Source: Barnesiella viscericola DSM 18177 (lineage in GTDB: Bacteria; Bacteroidota; Bacteroidia; Bacteroidales; Barnesiellaceae). From it: a stretch of 64,000 bases of DNA. The notes under the pieces were generated by a model. That model did no database searches and was not told the origin of the DNA. It saw nothing but the letters and a program-made list of their open reading frames with translations. This document shows, piece after piece, positions 18,683 through 26,902 of this stretch (position 1 is the first letter of the stretch; every line of letters begins with the position of its first letter). Position numbers and translations under genes: made by a program. The DNA lies in the NCBI RefSeq assembly GCF_000512915.1, contig NZ_CP007034.1:1426001-1490000 (forward strand), given 5' to 3'.

Positions 18683-19414
18683 ATGAATCAAACAAGTCAC
18701 ACATTATCGATTATCATTCCGGCCTACAACGAGGAGAAAACGATTGCAGAACTGCTGCAACGCGTGCTCGACGCCGACCTGGGCGAGGGAATAGGCCGCG
18801 AACTGATTGTCGTGAACGACTGTTCGACCGACTCGACCGGCCGCATCGTCGAAGCGTTCATCGCCGCCCACCCCGATGCCCCCATCACCTACTTGAGGCA
18901 CGACCGCAACCAGGGCAAGGGCATGGCCGTGCGCACCGGCATACAGGCCGTGACGGGCGACTATGTGGTGATGCAGGATGCCGACCTCGAACTCGATCCC
19001 AACGACTTTGCCAAGATGCTGCCGCACCTGCTCTCGGGGCAATACCAGGTAGTCTACGGCTCGCGATTCCTGGTCGAGGAGAACTCGCACACCTATGTCA
19101 GCTACCAGATGGGCGGCAAATTCCTGTCGATCATGACCAACCTGCTTTACGGTCAACACATCACCGACGAGCCCACCTGCTACAAGATGTTCGAGACCCG
19201 GCTGCTGAAATCGATACCCCTCGACTGCAAGGGATTTGAATTCTGCCCCGAGGTCACGGCCAAAGTCTCGCGCCTGGGTCACAAAATCAAGGAGGTGCCT
19301 ATCCGCTACTATCCCCGTTCCATCGAGGAGGGGAAGAAACTACGTCTCAAAGACGGACTGCAAGCGATTGTCACCCTGCTGAAATACCGTTTCTGGAAAA
19401 ACACTGCACGATGA
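18683..19414 (+). CDS. GT2 glycosyltransferase, polyprenyl-phosphate mannosyltransferase-like
   Basis: 243 aa, soluble GT-A fold. LSIIIPAYNEEKTI (residues 8-21) binds the nucleotide sugar, VVNDCSTDST follows (about 43-52), and the metal-binding DXD is MQDADLELDP (about 96-105). The overall pattern matches dolichyl/polyprenyl-phosphate sugar synthases that lack membrane helices. Its stop overlaps the next start (ATGA), and the third gene is a large membrane protein of GT-C type, so it probably makes the lipid-linked sugar donor used by that enzyme. Confidence 0.85.
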   Translation: MNQTSHTLSIIIPAYNEEKTIAELLQRVLDADLGEGIGRELIVVNDCSTDSTGRIVEAFIAAHPDAPITYLRHDRNQGKGMAVRTGIQAVTGDYVVMQDADLELDPNDFAKMLPHLLSGQYQVVYGSRFLVEENSHTYVSYQMGGKFLSIMTNLLYGQHITDEPTCYKMFETRLLKSIPLDCKGFEFCPEVTAKVSRLGHKIKEVPIRYYPRSIEEGKKLRLKDGLQAIVTLLKYRFWKNTAR

Positions 19415-19992
19415 AAAACAGTTCTGCAAAATCCCAAAAGCAAGCACCTGCGAAAAACAAGTCCAACGTCAAGGCTCAAAAAGCTCAATCGGGCATCACC
19501 GTTTCGTGGGTCATCAAGAACTTGGTAGCCGTAGCCATTGTCCTGTTTCTGCTGAACAAACTTGTAATCGGCATGCAACCAGGATACAACTGGGCCTATA
19601 ACATGCTGAAAGGCAACCTGGAAGTCACACAACACTATGCCCACACGACGACCGACCAGCGATTCGAGATGAAACTGGGTCTCGCTCACGTCTACCTGCG
19701 CTATCTCAAAGAGAACACCCCGCCCGACGCCGTCATTCTGCTGCCGTCGAAAGAGGCCTTCTATCCCGAAGGAGCGGAACGCATCTTCTCGGGCGAACCC
19801 TACAACAAGCTGTGGGCCACCCGTTTCCTCTATCCCCGCCGGGTCGTACTCCCCTCCGAGCTGGGAAAAACTCCGTGGAGCCAGAAAATCACCCACGTGG
19901 CCATCGTCAATGGCGTGGGATATGAATACCTCAACTACGACGTAGAACACAAAGTCGCTCACGCCGTACTGCCCGTTCACCCAAAACCGTAA
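19411..19992 (+). CDS. Single-pass membrane protein of the glycosyltransferase module, unknown
   Basis: 193 aa. A Lys/Gln/Ala-rich basic N-terminus (about residues 1-27) precedes one membrane helix (about 32-52), and the rest is a periplasmic domain of about 140 residues. That domain has DAVILLPSKEAFYP and KITHVAIVNGVGYEYLN, resembling the C-terminal soluble domains attached to some membrane glycosyltransferases. The ATG overlaps the stop of the GT2 gene, and the next gene starts 4 bp after its stop, so translation is coupled. It may be a partner subunit; no family name is assigned. Confidence 0.75.
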   Translation: MKNSSAKSQKQAPAKNKSNVKAQKAQSGITVSWVIKNLVAVAIVLFLLNKLVIGMQPGYNWAYNMLKGNLEVTQHYAHTTTDQRFEMKLGLAHVYLRYLKENTPPDAVILLPSKEAFYPEGAERIFSGEPYNKLWATRFLYPRRVVLPSELGKTPWSQKITHVAIVNGVGYEYLNYDVEHKVAHAVLPVHPKP

Positions 19993-19996
19993 AGCC

Positions 19997-21376
19997 ATGC
20001 TCATCACCCTCGGAATCATACTCGCCTGCCTCAACGGCATCTTTGTAACGGCCCTCATCGGCAAATCATTCTCATGGACCGAACGCATCGGCCTCTCGTT
20101 CCCTCTGGGAATGGCCTTGCAGACCCTCCTCATGGTTCTGCTCGACTGGGTGCATATCCCCTTGACCGCCACCTCGGTACTGCTGGCCGGGTGGGTTATC
20201 CTCGCCCTGCTGCTCTTTCTGGTGTGGCGCTACCGGGGCATCGACACCCTGCGATTCACGCCCGCCATGCTCAACGACTTGAAACAGGCCAACCTCGTGT
20301 GGGTGCTGTTGCTCCTCCTCGTCGGTTACTGCGAGTACATGAATTTTTCGAAATGCATCTTCTTCCCGCCCAGCGACCGCGACAGCCTCGCCGCCTTCGA
20401 CACGCTGGGATTTGTGGCGGCTCACGACCACACCTACATGCGCATGAGCCTCTTCGATGCCGACTACAACCCCACGATACACCGTGCAGGCAGCAGCATA
20501 GCCTATGCCCCCTTCGTGCAGATGAGCTATGCCTACGTCTACCTGCTGGGCGCCGAGACCTCCAAAGCCATTCCGGCCCTCATGTACCTCTTCTTCGTCA
20601 TCGCCTTCTACGGCATATTGCGACGCAATACGGGCAAGACCCTCGCTGCCCTCACCACCCTCTTCATGATGATGGCCCCCGAGATGCTCGCCTTCTCGTC
20701 GCTGTCGGGTACCAACGTCATGCAAGCCATCTTCGCCTCGCTGGGCATCGCCTACACGGCCAGCTGGCTGCGCAGCCGCCGCGACCACGAACTCTACGCC
20801 GGAGCTCTGCTGCTGGGTGCCAACATGTGGTGCCGCAACGAAGGGGTGGTCTTCATCGGTGCCGCCTGCGTTGTCCTGCTCATCGACTGCATACGCCGCA
20901 AAAGCTACCGCAAAGGGTGGTACTTCACCGGGCTGGCCCTGCTCCCCGCCGTCATCTGGTTCGCCTACATGAAAACCGGCGGGCTCTACACCGAGGGCAT
21001 GGCCATCACCCGCCTCTTCTGGGACGGCGAGAAGGCCGGCAATATTGTCAACGGCTTTTGGGCCCTGTTCACCAACACCCTCTACTACGGCTGGACCTTC
21101 CCGGTATTCGCCCTGTTCCTCGTGGGGAATATCTGGTTCCTGATTAAAGGGAGAGACAACCTGCCTCTGCTGGGCATGATTCTGCTGAGCGTGCTTTTCT
21201 ACGGACTGGTTATCTATCACGTAGACTACGTGTGGGACTCGATACAGAACGTGCTGGCCTACTCGTCCAAGCGCTTCTTCTTCTGTTTCATACCCATGTG
21301 CTGGTATTTCGCCGCAACCACCCGCATCGCCCGCCGGGGAGCCGACTACGTGGAGCGTTACCTCTCCCTGAAATAA
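19997..21376 (+). CDS. Multi-pass membrane glycosyltransferase, GT39/ArnT-like (GT-C)
   Basis: 459 aa with about eleven membrane helices. The large extracytoplasmic loop after the first helices carries acidic residues (SDRDSLAAFDTLGFVAAHDHTY, quoted in part), as in GT-C enzymes that take sugars from polyprenyl-phosphate. Third gene of the module, so it is the likely acceptor of the lipid-linked sugar made by the first gene. The acceptor (protein, glycan or lipid A) cannot be told. The GT-C assignment is by topology and context. Confidence 0.65.
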   Translation: MLITLGIILACLNGIFVTALIGKSFSWTERIGLSFPLGMALQTLLMVLLDWVHIPLTATSVLLAGWVILALLLFLVWRYRGIDTLRFTPAMLNDLKQANLVWVLLLLLVGYCEYMNFSKCIFFPPSDRDSLAAFDTLGFVAAHDHTYMRMSLFDADYNPTIHRAGSSIAYAPFVQMSYAYVYLLGAETSKAIPALMYLFFVIAFYGILRRNTGKTLAALTTLFMMMAPEMLAFSSLSGTNVMQAIFASLGIAYTASWLRSRRDHELYAGALLLGANMWCRNEGVVFIGAACVVLLIDCIRRKSYRKGWYFTGLALLPAVIWFAYMKTGGLYTEGMAITRLFWDGEKAGNIVNGFWALFTNTLYYGWTFPVFALFLVGNIWFLIKGRDNLPLLGMILLSVLFYGLVIYHVDYVWDSIQNVLAYSSKRFFFCFIPMCWYFAATTRIARRGADYVERYLSLK

Positions 21377-21418
21377 ATATTAGTCTAAAAAATGTGAAAA
21401 TCACGCGTCTGTATTAAA

Positions 21419-21437
21419 CCTTGACCCCCGGTCAAGG
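21419..21437. promoter_or_regulatory. 8 bp-stem palindrome upstream of the beta-barrel gene
   Basis: CCTTGACC-CCC-GGTCAAGG is a perfect inverted repeat with a 3 bp centre, 48 bp upstream of the next start. There is no T-run, so an operator or 5'-UTR hairpin is more likely than a terminator. Confidence 0.4.
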
Positions 21438-21484
21438 TCATATAGGCATGTGATTATCGTGCTCAATAGATTTGATTTTTTAAG

Positions 21485-24292
21485 ATGTGGAAGAGAGGTT
21501 TTTTGGTCCTGATCGCGTGTATATCTTGTTTGATGGCCACACAGAACGCCAGTGCGCAGTTTACAGTTACGGGTATTGTCAAAGACAAAAGCGACGAATC
21601 GCCGTTGCCCCAGGTGAGCATACGGTTGCTCTCGGCCCGCGACAGCACGTTCGTTACCGGAGTATCGAGTAAGAACGACGGCGCGTTCTCGCTGAATGTC
21701 ACCAAGGCAGGCAACTACATCGCCGCCTTCTCGTTTCTGGGCTACAAGACCGCCTACGAACCCGTGCGGCTCGCCGCCGGTCAGGCTCGCCGCAACCTGG
21801 GTACGGTTCTGCTCGAAAGCAACGACATCTTGCTGCAAGAGGCCGTTGTCGTGGGGAAAGCCCCCGAGGTAGTAGTCAAGGAAGATACTGTCGAATTCAA
21901 TGCCGACTCCTACAAAACCCAACCCAACTCGGTAGTGGAAGACCTGTTGAAAAAACTGCCGGGCGTCGAGGTCGACAGCGAGGGCAAGATAACCCACGCC
22001 GGGAAAGAGATTACCAAGATTCTGGTCGACGGCAAGGAGTTTTTCTCCGACGACCCCAAGATAGCCACCAAGAACCTGCCGGTCGACATCATCGAAAAGT
22101 TGCAGGTCGTTGACCGCAAGTCCGACCTGGCCCGGCTCACCGGCGTCGACGACGGCGAAGAGGAGACCGTCATCAACCTCACCATCAAGGAGGGCATGAA
22201 GCACGGCTGGTTCGGCAACGTGTCGGGCGGATACGGCCTTGACGGCCGCTACGAGGCCGGAGCCATGGTCAACCGCTTCTTCGGTGACAATCAGGTGACC
22301 ATTCTGGCCGGGTCGAACAACACCAACAACATGGGGTTCACCGACCTGGGTGGTAGCCGGTTCCGGCGATTCGGCGGCATGAACGGTATCAACACCAGCC
22401 ACAACGTGGGTGTCAACTTCAACGTGGGCAAGGAGGAGATATTCCGCGTGGGCGGCGACGTGAGCTACAACAACAGCAACCGCAACGTGCTGCAACGCAC
22501 CGAGCGGCAAAACCTCTTCGCCGACAGTACCTCCTATTACAGCGGCCACAACAAGATGAACGACCACGGACAGAACATACGCGGTAATTTCAGACTGCGC
22601 TGGAACATCGACTCGCTCAATACTCTCGAATTCCGACCCAAGTTTGCCGTAGCCCTCTCCCGCTCCGACAGCTACGACTCGGCCCTCACCACCGCCGGCG
22701 ACCTGGCCCGCAGCAGAGTCAATTTCAGCGAGAGCGACAACTTCAACAAGGGTACCGGCTACGACCTCTCGGGTGAACTCATCTACAACCACAAGCTCCT
22801 TTCACGCCCCGGCCGGTCGTTCAGTATCCAGGCCGAATACAAGTTCAGCAACACGCAGGAGGACGGTTGGACCAAGGCGCTCTACAAATACTACCAACTG
22901 GCCACCGACAGTACCCTCGACCAGATAGACGACAACCACACGTGGAGTAACAGTTACGGTGCCCGACTCACCTGGACCGAACCGTTGGGCGACGTGACGA
23001 AGGGGCGCTTCCTTACCTTTTCCTACCGTTTCCGGGCCAATTTCAACAACGCCGACAAATACACCTACGACGTACTCACCGACCCCCTCACGGCAATGGC
23101 TCTCGACACGGTGCGCAACAACGACCTGAGCAACAGTTTCCGCAACGACTACTACATGCACCGGGCCCAGGTGGGATTCAAGCAGGTGAAACCCACCTAC
23201 ACCTACGATGTGGGTGTGGCCGTGGAACCCTCGTCGTCGCAATCGATCGACCAGATAAACAGCAGCCGCAACATTCCCAAACGCACCGTCTTCAACGTGG
23301 CGCCCTACCTGCGCTACCGCTACAAGATGGGCAAACAGACCTCGCTGCGCATCGACTACCGGGGCTCGTCGTCGCAACCCACGATGGCACAACTGCAACC
23401 CGTGGCCGACGTGTCGGACCCCCTGCGGGTCGTTATCGGTAACCCACTGTTGAAGCCTTCGTTCAAAAACACCCTGCGGGTGCGCTTCAACGACTATGAC
23501 CAGACGAGCCAACGCGCCATCATGGCCATGCTCTTCGGCGGATTCACCACCAACAGTATCATCTCCGAGACCACCTACGATGCCACCACCGGCGGACAAA
23601 CCACCACCTACCGCAACGTCAACGGCGTGTGGAACGCCTCGGGCATGTTGATGTTTACCACCCCCTTCCGCAACAAGCACTGGCAACTGAACAGTTTCAG
23701 CCGACTCAGCTACAACAACAACGTGGGTTACAACAACGGTCTGCGCAACGATGCCGGTTCGTTCAACGCCATCGAGAACCTGGGTATCGCCTTCCGCTCC
23801 GACTATTTCGATGCCGAGCTGCGGGGCAACTACCGCTACTCACTGGCCACCAACAGCATGCAGAACCAGCGTGACCAGAGCACCCACAACTACGGCGGCA
23901 CCCTCAATCTGAGCGGATACTTGCCCTGGTCCATCACACTGGGCACCGACCTCACATACAGCGGCTCGGCCGGTTACTCGGCAGGCTACAACACCGAAAG
24001 CTGGTTGTGGAATGCCCAGGCTTCCTACCAGTTCCTCAAAGGGAAAAACGCCACTATCGCCCTCAAAGTGTACGACATTTTGGGACAGCGCAACAGCATA
24101 CGCCGTACCGTCACGGGTAACTACATTCAAGATGTGGAATACAACACCCTCAACACCTATGGGCTGCTGACCTTCACCTACCGGTTCAACACCTTCGGTG
24201 ACAAACGTCCCGACATGGGTCCCGGCGGGCCCCGCGGCTACGGACACCCCGGCCCTCCCCCGGGCGGCCCGGGCGGACGCCGTCCCTTTTGA
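21485..24292 (+). CDS. Outer-membrane beta-barrel family protein with carboxypeptidase-regulatory-like domain
   Basis: 935 aa. Signal peptide (residues 1-25, ending SAQ), carboxypeptidase-regulatory-like domain (about 27-115), plug-like region (VVEDLLKKLPGVEVDSEGKI and ILVDGKEFFSDDPK, about 150-200), then a long beta-barrel. This is the PF14905-type outer-membrane barrel group common in Bacteroidetes, related to TonB-dependent receptors. The C-terminus ends in a Gly/Pro/Arg-rich tail (GPGGPRGYGHPGPPPGG and RRPF), after the last recognisable barrel strand, which is odd for a protein inserted by BAM. No SusD partner is present. Substrate unknown. Confidence 0.85.
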   Translation: MWKRGFLVLIACISCLMATQNASAQFTVTGIVKDKSDESPLPQVSIRLLSARDSTFVTGVSSKNDGAFSLNVTKAGNYIAAFSFLGYKTAYEPVRLAAGQARRNLGTVLLESNDILLQEAVVVGKAPEVVVKEDTVEFNADSYKTQPNSVVEDLLKKLPGVEVDSEGKITHAGKEITKILVDGKEFFSDDPKIATKNLPVDIIEKLQVVDRKSDLARLTGVDDGEEETVINLTIKEGMKHGWFGNVSGGYGLDGRYEAGAMVNRFFGDNQVTILAGSNNTNNMGFTDLGGSRFRRFGGMNGINTSHNVGVNFNVGKEEIFRVGGDVSYNNSNRNVLQRTERQNLFADSTSYYSGHNKMNDHGQNIRGNFRLRWNIDSLNTLEFRPKFAVALSRSDSYDSALTTAGDLARSRVNFSESDNFNKGTGYDLSGELIYNHKLLSRPGRSFSIQAEYKFSNTQEDGWTKALYKYYQLATDSTLDQIDDNHTWSNSYGARLTWTEPLGDVTKGRFLTFSYRFRANFNNADKYTYDVLTDPLTAMALDTVRNNDLSNSFRNDYYMHRAQVGFKQVKPTYTYDVGVAVEPSSSQSIDQINSSRNIPKRTVFNVAPYLRYRYKMGKQTSLRIDYRGSSSQPTMAQLQPVADVSDPLRVVIGNPLLKPSFKNTLRVRFNDYDQTSQRAIMAMLFGGFTTNSIISETTYDATTGGQTTTYRNVNGVWNASGMLMFTTPFRNKHWQLNSFSRLSYNNNVGYNNGLRNDAGSFNAIENLGIAFRSDYFDAELRGNYRYSLATNSMQNQRDQSTHNYGGTLNLSGYLPWSITLGTDLTYSGSAGYSAGYNTESWLWNAQASYQFLKGKNATIALKVYDILGQRNSIRRTVTGNYIQDVEYNTLNTYGLLTFTYRFNTFGDKRPDMGPGGPRGYGHPGPPPGGPGGRRPF

Positions 24293-24323
24293 CGAGATTC
24301 AAATTCATTCCTTCTTACAAACA

Positions 24324-24366
24324 AAACCCCTGTACCGAGGTCTCTCGGTACAGGGGTTTCCCTTTT
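24324..24366. terminator. Terminator after the beta-barrel gene
   Basis: 16 bp stem AAACCCCTGTACCGAG / CTCGGTACAGGGGTTT, loop GTCT, followed by CCCTTTT. It separates the barrel gene from the convergent DUF2027-Smr gene. Confidence 0.9.
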
Positions 24367-24381
24367 ATCGTCCGTACCTTC

Positions 24382-25446
24382 TCAATGCACGGTCACCATC
24401 GTGGCCCCGAAGCCATACTCGCGAAACGAGGCATCTTGACAGGTGCAGTTCTTGTACTTGTCGCGTATCTCCTTCAACAGCGCATTACGCAGCACCCCCT
24501 CGCCCTTGCCGTGAATGAAGACAATCTTGCGGCCCTTGGCGTGCCGGTACTGGTCGAGCGTCTCGCGCACCTTGTCGAGCTGGTAGTTGAGAATATCCGA
24601 GTTGGAGAGTCCGGCCGTCGTGTCGAGCAGTGCCGAAGCGTGCAAATCCACCTCGATGATACCGGGCTTTTCGGCATGCCGGGTCACCGGTTTACGCACC
24701 GGATTGTCAACCTGCTTCTTCATCTTCATGGCCCGTTCGAGGTCCGAAGCATCGAAGAGCATGGGGCGCACGGGCACATCGTTCTTCACCAGGTCGATGC
24801 ACCACGACGGCTCATCGAAATAGAGACTTTCGCGGAAGGTGTGCAGCTTGTAGAACTTGGTCGTGTCGAGCCGATACTCCACCGCCACGGGGCTCTTCAA
24901 GGCAAAGTGCTTGTCTTTTTTGAAGGCGATGTACTGGATACAGATGCGTTCGAGCGCATTGACATCTTCCTGCCCGAACTCTTCGAGCAGCAACTGGATA
25001 TTGGGCTCGATTACCCCGGCATAGCGGGTGCGCCACCCTTCGTCGTCGCGGCTGAGGTAGGCAAAGTAGAGGTAGTAGTTGCTGTCGTTGACCAGATAAC
25101 ACGAGAAGCGGGTCGTATTCAGGTGCTTGCTCTCGTCGGGCACATAGGCCAGCGTGATGTTCAGCTGCTCACCCTCGGGACGCTCCTCGACAGCGAGGTC
25201 GTCCTCCTCGTCGGCCGGTTGAGCAAAAGTCCCCTTCTCGACAGGCGACACCTCCACCACCTTCGAGGCCGGTACGGGAGCACTCTTTTTGGCCGGTTCG
25301 GCCGGTTCTACCACCACGCACTCGCGGGCCAGTACCGGGGTCTCGAAACCATCTTCATCGACATAGGCTATATCTTTCACGATTCTCACCACTACCCCGC
25401 CTCCTACGGCATTGAGGTAGCGCACTCTATCTCCTACTTTTACCAT
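24382..25446 (-). CDS. DUF2027 and Smr-domain protein
   Basis: 354 aa. The N-terminus (MVKVGDRVRYLNAVGGGVVV) and central beta-rich part form the DUF2027 region. The C-terminal Smr domain (about residues 265-354) has the family's IEVDLHASAL and FIHGKGEGVLRNALL motifs; Smr domains are nicking endonucleases, also found in MutS2 and in ribosome-rescue factors. An acidic/Ala/Pro-rich linker (about 45-95) joins domains. Cytoplasmic; exact substrate unknown. Confidence 0.88.
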   Translation of the reverse strand: MVKVGDRVRYLNAVGGGVVVRIVKDIAYVDEDGFETPVLARECVVVEPAEPAKKSAPVPASKVVEVSPVEKGTFAQPADEEDDLAVEERPEGEQLNITLAYVPDESKHLNTTRFSCYLVNDSNYYLYFAYLSRDDEGWRTRYAGVIEPNIQLLLEEFGQEDVNALERICIQYIAFKKDKHFALKSPVAVEYRLDTTKFYKLHTFRESLYFDEPSWCIDLVKNDVPVRPMLFDASDLERAMKMKKQVDNPVRKPVTRHAEKPGIIEVDLHASALLDTTAGLSNSDILNYQLDKVRETLDQYRHAKGRKIVFIHGKGEGVLRNALLKEIRDKYKNCTCQDASFREYGFGATMVTVH

Positions 25447-25532
25447 AATATCATCATTTTAAAGAGTCTCGCGATTCGCCGGCGGCTTGTGATTTCGCTG
25501 CCGCAAACCGTACTATATTCGGCAAAGTTGCT

Positions 25533-25540
25533 TATTTTTG
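25533..25540 (+). promoter_or_regulatory. -7 element (TATTTTTG) for queA
   Basis: Exact TAnnTTTG match 20 bp upstream of the queA ATG; no clear -33. Confidence 0.5.
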
Positions 25541-25560
25541 CACGATATTCAAAACAGATT

Positions 25561-26778
25561 ATGATAAAAACTCAGAATATTCGCATCGAGGATTTCAACT
25601 ATCCTCTGCCCGACGAACGCATTGCCAAGTTCCCCCTCGCCCGGCGCGACCAATCCAAACTGCTGGTCTACCGCCAGGGACAAATCGAGGAGCACCACTT
25701 CTACGACCTGCCCGACGTGCTGCCGGCCGACAGCCTGCTGGTTTTCAACAACACCCGGGTGATACAGGCCCGGCTCCACTTCCGCAAGGAGACCGGCGCC
25801 CTCATCGAGGTCTTCTGCCTCGAACCGCTTGACCCGCACGAATATGCCCTCTCGTTCCAGTCGACCCGGTCGTGTTCGTGGCTCTGCCTCATCGGCAACG
25901 CGAAGAAATGGAAGAGCGGCCCCCTCACGCAGGAGGTTGAAATAGACGGTAAAACCGTACGCTTCACCGCCGAGCGGGGCGTGCCCCACGGCAACGCCTG
26001 CGAGGTGCGCTTCTCGTGGGACAACCCCGAGGTGACCTTCGCCGCGCTGCTCGACCATGCGGGCGAACTGCCCATACCTCCCTACCTCAACCGGGAGACC
26101 GAGGAGAGCGACAAGACCACCTATCAGACGGTCTACTCCAAAATCGAAGGGTCGGTAGCGGCTCCCACCGCCGGACTCCATTTCACCCCCGAGGTACTGG
26201 CTGCCCTGCGCGACAAAGGGATACCCGAACTCGAACTCACCCTGCACGTGGGTGCCGGCACCTTCAAGCCGGTGAAGAGCGAGACCCTCGAAGGGCACGA
26301 GATGCACACCGAGTACATCTCGGTAAACCGCGACCTCATCGACACCCTGGCCCGCACCGACCGCCGCGTGGTAGCCGTGGGAACCACCTCGGTACGCACG
26401 CTCGAAAGCCTCTACTACATCGGCAAGATGCTGGCTACCAATCCCGATGCCGAGCCACACGACCTCGTCGTGAGCCAGTGGCAACCCTACGACGGCAGCC
26501 CCGACATCGACCCGCGCGAGGCCCTCGCACACATCGTCGACTACCTCGACCGCCACGGCATGACGCGCCTCGTCACTGCCACCCAGATTATCATCGCCCC
26601 GGGCTACCGTTACCACATCGTGCAGGGCATGATTACCAACTTCCACCAACCGCAAAGCACCCTGCTGTTGCTGGTATCGGCCTTTGTCGACGGACGCTGG
26701 CGCGAGATTTACGACTACGCCCTGGCACACGGCTTCCGGTTCCTCAGCTACGGCGACAGTTCGCTGCTGCTCCCGTGA
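25561..26778 (+). CDS. queA: S-adenosylmethionine:tRNA ribosyltransferase-isomerase
   Basis: 405 aa from the ATG at 25561, 20 bp after a -7 promoter box. The open frame extends far upstream through the neighbouring antisense region, but that part is not coding. QueA transfers the ribosyl part of SAM to preQ1 in tRNA to form epoxyqueuosine. Diagnostic segments are FNYPLPDERIAKFPLARRDQS (quoted in part), LLVFNNTRVIQARL (about 60), TAGLHFTPEVL and LHVGAGTFKPV (about 200-240), and ITNFHQPQSTLLLLVSAF near the C-terminus. Full length. Confidence 0.95.
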   Translation: MIKTQNIRIEDFNYPLPDERIAKFPLARRDQSKLLVYRQGQIEEHHFYDLPDVLPADSLLVFNNTRVIQARLHFRKETGALIEVFCLEPLDPHEYALSFQSTRSCSWLCLIGNAKKWKSGPLTQEVEIDGKTVRFTAERGVPHGNACEVRFSWDNPEVTFAALLDHAGELPIPPYLNRETEESDKTTYQTVYSKIEGSVAAPTAGLHFTPEVLAALRDKGIPELELTLHVGAGTFKPVKSETLEGHEMHTEYISVNRDLIDTLARTDRRVVAVGTTSVRTLESLYYIGKMLATNPDAEPHDLVVSQWQPYDGSPDIDPREALAHIVDYLDRHGMTRLVTATQIIIAPGYRYHIVQGMITNFHQPQSTLLLLVSAFVDGRWREIYDYALAHGFRFLSYGDSSLLLP

Positions 26779-26902
26779 CATTCGCCACGGCAACCACACA
26801 ATAAAACGGCAAAAAATACGTATCTATATTAGTATCGGTACGCACGAATGAGGAGGCGGGTAATGCCACCCGTCGCCATTGTCGTCGTCCCACGAGACAG
26901 AG

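Noticed and set aside
24289-25560. Long N-terminal extension of QueA, giving 829 aa
   Set aside because: The extension is antisense to the DUF2027-Smr gene and lies upstream of the queA promoter box; QueA is normally 340-410 aa.
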